From NCBI GenBank assembly GCA_963816795.1, contig CAWFLT010000003.1, positions 277,561 to 341,560 of the forward strand: DNA of 64,000 bases. Direction: 5' to 3'. Under the pieces are notes generated by a model, which saw only the letters and a program-made list of their open reading frames with translations, made no database searches and was not told the DNA's origin. How positions within the stretch are numbered: position 1 is the first letter of the stretch; every line of letters starts with the position of its first letter. Positions 57,201-64,000 of the stretch are shown here, piece by piece. This DNA is from CAWFLT01 sp963816795. GTDB taxonomy: Bacteria > Acidobacteriota > Vicinamibacteria > Vicinamibacterales > SCN-69-37. The position numbers and the translations under genes are program-made.

Positions 57201-60128
57201 ATGCCGTCGATATCTCTCGAGAACAAGGAAGTTCCTTTCCTGCTGGGAGGCACCGGCACGATCTCGGTGAATACCGGTCACCTCCAACCGGGCAAGGCGC
57301 TCGACCCGTCGACCGAATCGCTGCTGGCGGTCACGTTCGGCGCCGCAGGGACCCAGGGGGCCACGCTCGGTCAGGCCGGGACCGTGAAGGTGTCGATCTC
57401 GACGTCGGCCAGCGTGAACCTGACGCCGGTGTTCCCCGACTCGAGCGCCATGCAGACGGCGGTGCTTGGCAAGTACGGCGTGGGCGAGTTCTTCAAGGGC
57501 GGCGCCAACGGCGACAAGGTCGTGCTGGCGTTCGAAACGGCGGCCGCCGCCGGCGCGGGCGTTGCGGCGGCATTCTCGTATGCGCCGCTCACAGCCGGCG
57601 TCACGCTCGACGCCGCGGGTGACGCCGCCTACGCGTACGTGCGCGCGATGGACCGATCGCTGCCCCTGCAGCAGCTCCTCATCGACTACTTCAAGACCGT
57701 GCGGCTTCCCGAGCAGGCAGATCGCGGCACAGGACGCCCGCTCGAACCCGGCGAGGCGATCTCGCTTCAGTACGGCGGCAGCCTGAAGCTGGGCGCCGAG
57801 GTCGCGGCAGGATTTGAACTGGCGGGCAGTAAATCCTTTGCCCTCGGCGGTCTCGCGCTTTCTGAGAAGTACGACCTGAGCGTGGTCGGCCGCATTGGTC
57901 TCACGGCCGGCGTCGCCGGCCGGTTCTCGATCCTCCTGACCGCCGATCGGGACCTGCCGGACTGGACGCGCGTGCAGGTCCGTCGGCACCGCGCCAGGGA
58001 GTTTGCCGTGGCGGCGGACGTGAACGTCGATTTCAAGAATCAGCTGGACCTTCCGGCGACCGCGGACGAGTTTCTCGGAGCCGTCCTCGGCGTCAATGCC
58101 AGGAACTTCCTGAACGTGTTCCAGCGCGCGCGCGAGCTCTCGGACTTCAAGAGGCTGAAGGAAGCCACCGATGCCCTGGGGCGGCGGTTCATCGCGGAGT
58201 TCCTCGGCCAGGCGTTCGACACGCTGGTGGCCGACACCGAGTTCACGAAGTTCCAGGCGCGCGTGAACAAAGTGCTGACGAGCTATGAGCAGGTCGGGGA
58301 TCGCGCGGTCGCGCTGTTCGATCGGTACTTCGATCGGCTGGAGGAGCTGACCGGCTTTCTGGATCGGCTGGCGGCGATCGAAGATGCCGCGCTCGACACG
58401 CTTCGCAAGGAGCTGACGCCCGAGCGCTGGAAGATGCTGGCACAACTCACCGGCGGCGATCCCCTCGGATTCCTGCTGCGGCAGGTCACGGTCTTCGGCC
58501 AGAAGCTCGACAGCGCCGCCGAGCTCAGGAAGCGGGCGATCGCGGCGCTCGAGCTCATCCGATCGGATAAGCACAAAGAGATTCGCGAGCTCGTCACGCT
58601 CGCCAAGGCCGGTTTCAGTCTCGATCCGTTGTTCCGCGAGCTGGCCACGCTCGACACCGTGGCCGGGCTCCAGGCCGTGGCGAACGACAAGATCGGCGAG
58701 TTCGTCACGCGCCTGCTGGGACGGACGCTCGACTCGGCGACGAACCTCAAGGCGGCCTTGGAGGAAATCCGGCAGGTCCTCGACAAGATCGACGAGTTCA
58801 AGAACAAGCTGTTCGATGCCTTCAGCCAGGCGGCCAACAGCTCTTACAAGGTCGCGCTGCACGCGCAGTACAGCCGCGCCTCTGAACAGGACGCGCTGGT
58901 CGATGTGATCATCCGGCCCGGCCATCCGCGCGGCCCCGAACTGCTGCGTCACGCCGGCCAGGGCGACTTCGAGGAGATCCTGACCGCGAACGACACGGAT
59001 CTGGTTCGGCTCAGGGACGGTCTCTTCACTCACAAAGCCCGGCGCGAGCGCGCCTTCAGCGTCAACATCGTCGGCTGGCACCTCAACTACCGCTACTCGG
59101 AGATTCACAAGGTGATCACCCAGACCGACCAGCGGCTCGTGCCATCGCCAAGTGGCGATGGCATCACGGTCTTCACAGAGCTGACGCTCGACGTCGATCG
59201 CGAACGTCAGCGGCAGCAGGAGAGGATGCACGTGAACTTCCTGCTGCGCGCGCTGGGGGAGTCGGCGAAGGTCGTTCGCGCGCCGGGCCGGAACACGACC
59301 TTTCTCGTCGACACGCTCAAGTCGCTCAACGCGAGCTACAAGCTCGAGTGGACCGACGCCGACACGTCGGAGCTTGAGCTCAGCGACTATCTCCAATTCG
59401 CGCGCGATCTCGGCCTGGACAAGAAGGGCGCCACGTTGGCTCAACTCGGCCCGGTGCTCCGGCGGGCGCCCAATGGCGGGTTCGGCCGCGTCGCGGCGAG
59501 TTACGACGTGCGGTTCGGGGAGCGCGCGCTCGCGGCGCTGCTCTCCGTGACGCAGATCTCCGCCGAGGCCGAGGCCGTGATCCGCTCGACGCTCAGGCGC
59601 ATCCTGCTCGCCAATTACATCAAGAATGACGAGCTGCACGACGTCGCGTTTGCCTACGCCACGCCGTCCACCTTCGACACGTTTCGGGAAGAAGGCTTTG
59701 CAACGTTCGGCAGCAAATTCGAGCGCGTCTTCCCCATCACCGTGCCCGGGATCGCCGCGCCGGCCACGGTCGTACTCGATCGGATGGAACGCAACCTCCT
59801 CGGTACGCTCTACAGCATCGAGGATTCGATGGTGAAAGCGATCAAGGGTCTGTACAAGACGCTCACTTCGAAGGCCAGCCTGGATCCGCAGGCGTTCGAA
59901 GACAAGCTGGGAGATCTCGGCAGCGCCCTGAACGCCTTCGACAGTTTCGACCAGACGAATAACCGGCGCGGCACCGGCGTGAACAGCATCTTCATGGTGT
60001 TCGACGCCTTAGTGAGGCTCGCCTCGAAGGACAAGCCGGCCAGCATCGCCGTGCTGCGCTTCGAAAGCGACGTCAACGGCGCGCCGGTCGAGAAGCTGTT
60101 CATGTCAGATGCGGCGGCCGCCGGCTGA
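57201..60128 (+). CDS. 975-residue protein of unknown family
   Basis: This is a single intact frame of typical codon use. No signal peptide or transmembrane helix is visible. Residues 1-265 are beta-rich and Gly/Ala/Thr-rich (TGTISVNTGHLQPGKAL, FELAGSKSFALGGLALSEKY). Residues about 270-570 are long amphipathic helices with repeated Leu/Asp/Lys heptads (FDRYFDRLEELTGFLDRLAA, NLKAALEEIRQVLDKIDEF). Residues about 570-975 are mixed alpha/beta (FSVNIVGWHLNYRYSEIHK, SYDVRFGERALAAL). I do not recognise a family. Layout suggests a large structural or pore-forming protein or a phage-tail-like component, but nothing proves this. Confidence 0.7.
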   Translation: MPSISLENKEVPFLLGGTGTISVNTGHLQPGKALDPSTESLLAVTFGAAGTQGATLGQAGTVKVSISTSASVNLTPVFPDSSAMQTAVLGKYGVGEFFKGGANGDKVVLAFETAAAAGAGVAAAFSYAPLTAGVTLDAAGDAAYAYVRAMDRSLPLQQLLIDYFKTVRLPEQADRGTGRPLEPGEAISLQYGGSLKLGAEVAAGFELAGSKSFALGGLALSEKYDLSVVGRIGLTAGVAGRFSILLTADRDLPDWTRVQVRRHRAREFAVAADVNVDFKNQLDLPATADEFLGAVLGVNARNFLNVFQRARELSDFKRLKEATDALGRRFIAEFLGQAFDTLVADTEFTKFQARVNKVLTSYEQVGDRAVALFDRYFDRLEELTGFLDRLAAIEDAALDTLRKELTPERWKMLAQLTGGDPLGFLLRQVTVFGQKLDSAAELRKRAIAALELIRSDKHKEIRELVTLAKAGFSLDPLFRELATLDTVAGLQAVANDKIGEFVTRLLGRTLDSATNLKAALEEIRQVLDKIDEFKNKLFDAFSQAANSSYKVALHAQYSRASEQDALVDVIIRPGHPRGPELLRHAGQGDFEEILTANDTDLVRLRDGLFTHKARRERAFSVNIVGWHLNYRYSEIHKVITQTDQRLVPSPSGDGITVFTELTLDVDRERQRQQERMHVNFLLRALGESAKVVRAPGRNTTFLVDTLKSLNASYKLEWTDADTSELELSDYLQFARDLGLDKKGATLAQLGPVLRRAPNGGFGRVAASYDVRFGERALAALLSVTQISAEAEAVIRSTLRRILLANYIKNDELHDVAFAYATPSTFDTFREEGFATFGSKFERVFPITVPGIAAPATVVLDRMERNLLGTLYSIEDSMVKAIKGLYKTLTSKASLDPQAFEDKLGDLGSALNAFDSFDQTNNRRGTGVNSIFMVFDALVRLASKDKPASIAVLRFESDVNGAPVEKLFMSDAAAAG

Positions 60129-60179
60129 GCGGATTGAGGGCCGCCCTCGGCACGGCGTGCACACACTCGCCAGCGTCGG

Positions 60180-60746
60180 CTACTTGGGTGTGATCGTCTT
60201 GATCCTGTTGCCCTGGATGCCGAGACCCGCCATCAGCCCCTTCTGGCCGAAAACGAACGCGTAGATATCGTCCTTCATCGTCGTGGTGGTCGTGGTCTTC
60301 GCCATGCCCTCGTCCACCAGCACGACGCTCGGTCCGACGCCCACTTCGAAACCATTCGCTTTGTCGAGCTCCGACACAGCTGCCTGGTTCATGAAGAACA
60401 TCGCGTAGCCGTACTGCTGACCGCCCGCCTGGAGGCCGAATGACGCACCGGTCGTCTTGTAGTACGCCGCCGCTTTACCGCCCTTGAGGAGCGCACCCTC
60501 ACCGTACTGCCCGCCGATGCCGAGGCCGGCCTTGGTGACCTTGGGAAAGACGAGAACGGCGTGCGCCTTGGGCGCGAGTATTTTGGCTAGCGGAACGGTC
60601 GCGGTCAGCTTCGCGAGCGCCGCTTGCGAGCTCTGCGTAAGCTCGCCGGCCGCCGTCTCGCCCTTGTCCTGCGCGCCAGGCCCTTCTGCGCCAAGAACCA
60701 GCGCGGCCAGCACCAACGCGACGAACGATGCGGTTGTCTTCTTCAT
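60180..60746 (-). CDS. Exported SYLF/YSC84-domain protein
   Basis: The 188-residue protein starts at ATG 60746 with a signal peptide (residues 1-26, ending GAQ). The body is a YSC84/SYLF lipid-binding domain: AHAVLVFPKVTKAGLGIGGQ, GALLKGGKAAAYYKTTGASF, LQAGGQQYGYAMFFM and a C-terminal FVFGQKGLMAGLGIQGNRI. Bacterial members are periplasmic or outer-membrane associated with no firmly known role. Longer frames upstream lack a ribosome site and put charged residues before the signal peptide. It converges on the unknown 975-residue gene. Confidence 0.86.
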   Translation of the reverse strand: MKKTTASFVALVLAALVLGAEGPGAQDKGETAAGELTQSSQAALAKLTATVPLAKILAPKAHAVLVFPKVTKAGLGIGGQYGEGALLKGGKAAAYYKTTGASFGLQAGGQQYGYAMFFMNQAAVSELDKANGFEVGVGPSVVLVDEGMAKTTTTTTMKDDIYAFVFGQKGLMAGLGIQGNRIKTITPK

Positions 60747-60909
60747 GGGCCGACTCAGTGGAGCTGGGGGACTTCTTGGCTGAGAGCATAGACCATATTC
60801 ATGGCGACGATGTTGCGTCATCCGCAGCAGCATGATGGCCGTGGCACTGAGCACGACACGGAGGAACTTCATGGGTCCTCTTGACCTATCGGGCGCCGCG
60901 TGCCGACAT

Positions 60910-61978
60910 CTATTTCCAACAACTGCCGGCGCCGCCACGAGCCGCCGGTGGCGGGGCCGTCGGCGCGGATCCGGCGGGCAGACCGATGACCGGCTCCTCA
61001 TCCGGGCTGGTTGCGCGCCCGCGGCCGCCGCGACCGGGCGGGGTCCACCCGTCGCAGGCCGGGCCGTTCTGCACCATCCGCGTGTCCGCGCTGACGGTGT
61101 ACCCGTTCAAGTACTGCGCACCGGCATTCCCGTAGTACTTGCCGTACTTCAGCGCGGCGTCGTGCACCTTGATGATCGCGTCCTGGTAGCGCGGGTCGTT
61201 CTGGTTCCACCCAGAGAAGCTCGAGAGATCGTTGTTGCCGATGATCACGACGTCGACGCCATGGGTCGCGGCGATCTCCTCCGCCATGGCGACGCCTTCC
61301 AGTGTCTCGATCATGACCGTCACGAGCATGTTGTCGTTGATGGTCTGCCGGTAGTTCAGCCCGGACCAGATCTGGTTGTACTGTCCGCCGCCGGCGCTTC
61401 GACGTCCGAACGGCGGATACCGGGAATAGCGCGCGGTATCCCGCGCTTCGAGGGCGTCGTCTACCGTGGGCACGATGATCCCGAGCGCCCCGAGGTCGGT
61501 CGCCTTCTGGATGCTCGACTCGAGGGCATCTGGCATCCGGACCATGGGCGCCGCTCCCACTTTGGGGCACGCCGCGATCATGCGACGGACCTCGTCCCAC
61601 GACATCGTGCTGTGCTGCATCTCGAACCAGATGTAGTCAAAATGCTTGCCGACTTCGCAGTACAGGTCGGCATCAAAGCTGGAAATCGTGTAGCTCGTAA
61701 TCTGTCGATCGTTGAGTAGCGCCTCCTTCGCGCGGTTGTAGAGCGGCCGCGGGGTGGCGGGATTCATCATCGCCTTGACCTGCCAGCCCCAGCCGCGCTC
61801 GTCCGCCTGTTTGGGTGTCAGGGTGCCGCCGATCGGCGCGCCCCCCGTCGGGCCCGCGCCCGCGCTGGCCACCTCCCTGGCGGCCGGCGCCTGTCGGTGG
61901 CGGATCCTGCGCGGCGGCCACCAGCATCACGGCAGTACTCATTGCGAACACGGCAACGATCGATCGGTTCCGCGCCAT
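60910..61978 (-). CDS. Exported HpcH/HpaI aldolase-family protein, one frameshift
   Basis: A one-base gain in the GC-rich stretch near 61885 is corrected to give about 355 residues. A signal peptide (RSIVAVFAMSTAVMLVAAAQ) opens at ATG 61978. The barrel matches HpcH/HpaI aldolases: HFDYIWFEMQHSTMSWDEV, GALGIIVPTVDDALEARD and VMIETLEGVAMAEEIA with the metal-binding Glu. Family members cleave or form 2-keto-3-deoxy sugar acids and are normally cytosolic, so export is unusual. The C-terminus is Gly/Arg-rich. It is divergent from TonB receptor 3 across a 179-base gap with a perfect palindrome. Confidence 0.8.
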
Positions 61979-62080
61979 AGGGACCTCGGTGCTCTGAAAA
62001 TGAGTGGCGCATGATCGCACAGGACGGCGGCGAAGTGGAAGCGGTTCCATCCTCGCCCCTTTTCATGCTAGGGTGTGCGG

Positions 62081-62095
62081 CATCGATTATCGATG
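62081..62095. promoter_or_regulatory. Candidate operator palindrome
   Basis: CATCGATTATCGATG is a perfect 7-1-7 inverted repeat in the middle of the divergent gap between the exported aldolase and TonB receptor 3, 63 bases upstream of the receptor start. Its size fits a GntR- or LacI-type repressor. The regulator is unknown. Confidence 0.6.
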
Positions 62096-62157
62096 TATAA
62101 GCGCGACTGGCGGAACTGACCGGCGACGGCGGTCTCCAGCGTCGACGAGGAGGGGTC

Positions 62158-64000
62158 ATGCGAACGCGGCTTTGGGTAGGGCTTCTCGTGTCTCTGCTGG
62201 CAGCGGTGCCCGCGCGAGCGCAGGAGACCAGAGGCAATATCAACGGCATCGTCCAGGACCAGGGCGGAGTGGTTCCTGGCGCGACCGTCAGAATTACGAA
62301 CACGGAGACCAAGCAGACGCAGCAGCTCGTCACGAACGGCCGGGGCTACTTCGAGGCCGTCTTGCTCAATGCGGGGACGTACGCGGTTCGCGTCGAACTG
62401 AAAGGCTTCAAAACCCATGACCAGACGGGGATCTCCCTGGCCGTGGGCCAGACCGTCAGCCTGACCGTCACCTTGGAAGTCGGTCAGATCGAGCAAACGG
62501 TCACGGTTGTGGCCGAGTCGCCGTTGCTGGACGCGACGACCGTGTCGTCCGGCCAGAACTACGATCGCCGATGATCGACAGCCTGCCGATGTTCTCGAAC
62601 ATGCCGATCATGCTCTCGCGCTACACGGTGGGCGTGGCACCGGCCGAGGTCGAGGTCCAGAACGTTTTCCAGGGATACATGGAAGGCACGACGAACATGG
62701 CGGGCGGCCAGGTCGGCACCGGGAGCGGATTCGACAGCCGCAACACGGGCAACAACTACACGATCGACGGCGCGCAGAACAACGGGTTCGGCCGCCGGAT
62801 CGCCAGCTCGCCCAATGCCGACCAGGTCCAGGAAGTGCGTGTCGAGACGTCGAACTTCGACGCCTCGCAGGGACACGGCACCGGGCTCAACGTCTCGATG
62901 AGCACGCGCGGCGGCACGAACACGCTGCGCGGATCGGGCAAGTACACGCACTGGACCAACAAGTTGAACTCGCCCGGCCTGTCGCAGAAAGTTTTGTTCG
63001 AGCAGGACCCGCGCCAGGAAGACGCGTTCCGGTTGGGCCGCGAGCACATCGGCGAATTCACGCTCGGCGGCCCGCTCGTCATCCCCAAGGTCGTCGACGG
63101 GCGCGGCAAGCTGTTCTTTTTCGCCAACTACGCGATGTCGAACGACTCGGCCCCCGGGCGCCTCGCCGGCACCTCGACCGTGCCAGCCAACCGGAAGCAC
63201 CTCGAGGGCGATTTCTCCGACTTGTTGCTGTTGCCCTCGGGCGCCGGGGCCAACACGCCGGCGGGCCACCATCAGTACCAGATCTTCGACCCGTTGACGA
63301 CGCGGCCCGATCCGGATCGGCCGGGACGCGTCATTCGCACGCCGTTCCCCGGGAACATCATTCCACGGGACCGGTTCATGAACGCGAACGGGACCTACAA
63401 GAACCCGATGTTCGGGCTCTATCAGGCGATGGTGCCGGCGCCGAACCAGCCCCTCTCCCCGACCCAGCAGCCGGTCAACAACTACTACCGCGCGGCGGAA
63501 CCCGACCAGCCGCACAACATCCAGTTCAGCGGCCGCGTGGACTACAACCACTCCGAGAGTTCCCGCTTCTTCTTCCGCGGCAACGGCAACACATTCGAGG
63601 AATCGTCGCTCGTCGACTGGACCTACGACTCGCCCGATCCCCAGTTCATCGGCCTGCACGACGTCTCGCGGGCGAGGTTCAGCTGGTCGGGGACCGGCAC
63701 GTGGACGAAGATGATCGGCGGGCACACCGTCATCGACACGCAGATTTCAGGCAACCGCGCCCATCAGCGCGACACGCGTAAGAACATGGTCAGTTACCTG
63801 CCCACGTCGGTCGGGCTGCCGTCGTACATGGACGACTTCTGCCTGGCGCGATTCGAGTGCATCTTGCCGCGCAACAACCCCAACTCGTATGAGGGCATGG
63901 GCGGCACGGTCGACGGTGGGATCTGGGTGACGACGTATCAGGCGCAGTCGAATTTCACGCACACTCGCGGGTCCCATACCTGGCGCGGCGGCGTCGATCT
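62158..64000 (+). CDS. TonB-dependent receptor 3, Oar-like (3' partial), one frameshift
   Basis: ATG 62158 follows GAGGAGGGG and opens a signal peptide (MRTRLWVGLLVSLLAAVPA), a regulatory-like domain (GNINGIVQDQGGVVPGATV) and a plug. One base is lost near 62568. The frame then runs from 62569 to the window's right edge without a stop and contains NYTIDGAQNNGFGRRI, LTLGGPLVIPKV-type plug/barrel segments and a probable disulphide CLARFEC. The gene's 3' end is outside the window. Substrate unknown; the divergent exported aldolase suggests a sugar-acid-related ligand, which is inference. Confidence 0.86.

Noticed and set aside
57072..59639. 855-codon open frame on the minus strand
   Set aside because: It is antisense to the intact 975-residue gene; its Arg/Glu/Leu-biased composition is the usual mirror of a high-GC coding strand and it has no recognisable domain.
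1..64000. tRNA, rRNA or transposase genes
   Set aside because: I found none on reading both strands; a tRNA could be missed without a folding search, so absence is not proven.

Overview
The window reads as high-GC chromosomal DNA of an Acidobacteriota bacterium, probably class Vicinamibacteria. The evidence is three Oar-type TonB-dependent receptors with an N-terminal carboxypeptidase-regulatory-like domain, FtsX/MacB-type 'ADOP' permeases next to a PadR regulator, a Ser/Thr kinase fused to a TolB-like propeller, an acidobacterial-type VWA protein, and many secreted propeller enzymes. No rRNA, tRNA, CRISPR array, prophage or transposase gene was seen. The taxonomic call is inference from gene families.

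Layout. 1-9 kb: VWA protein, exported PVC-type haem protein, TonB receptor 1, TPR-like protein. 9.4-13.2 kb: TonB receptor 2, broken by about twelve frameshifts. 13.4-19.6 kb: sialidase-like protein, outer-membrane barrel, large sortilin/BNR propeller, lactonase. 19.9-22.2 kb: SPFH protein with a C-terminal HTH, followed by a double zinc-ribbon membrane protein. 22.3-25 kb: dihaem cytochrome c and PQQ dehydrogenase operon. 25.2-28 kb: two tandem zinc metallopeptidases without signal peptides. 28.3-34 kb: DUF2911 protein, sugar isomerase/epimerase, polytopic membrane protein, CysJ-like reductase, lipoprotein. 34.2-40.6 kb: ABC-2 exporter, RsgA, HlyD/ABC pump parts, RegA-like response regulator. 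40.7-45.8 kb: nucleotide/pentose salvage (amidohydrolase-hpt-rpiB-deoC operon, divergent upp and a citryl-CoA-lyase-like gene). 45.9-56.6 kb: old yellow enzyme, secreted lipoprotein, ADOP permease, kinase-propeller, glycosyltransferase, truncated ADOP permease, PadR regulator. 56.7-60.1 kb: small RHH-like protein and a 975-residue protein of unknown family. 60.2-64 kb: SYLF protein, exported HpcH/HpaI aldolase and divergent TonB receptor 3, which runs off the window.

Three things stand out. (1) Gene gaps hold long hairpins whose arms are made of short-period degenerate direct repeats (CACGG, GGTACGACG or GGCAATGA words). Three copies share an AGGGTTAACCCT centre and all lie between convergent gene ends; a second composite GC-rich family follows four stop codons. 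In two places repeats have run into the 3' end of a gene. (2) DeoC and RpiB carry N-terminal modules that look like those of sugar-phosphate-utilising bacterial microcompartment cargo, yet there is no shell gene in the window. (3) About 40 single-base frame changes split otherwise well-conserved genes, and roughly five in six are one-base gains. Sequencing or assembly error is the most likely cause, but the direction bias and clustering deserve a check. Where a gene is described as frameshifted, the coordinates span the whole reconstructed gene.
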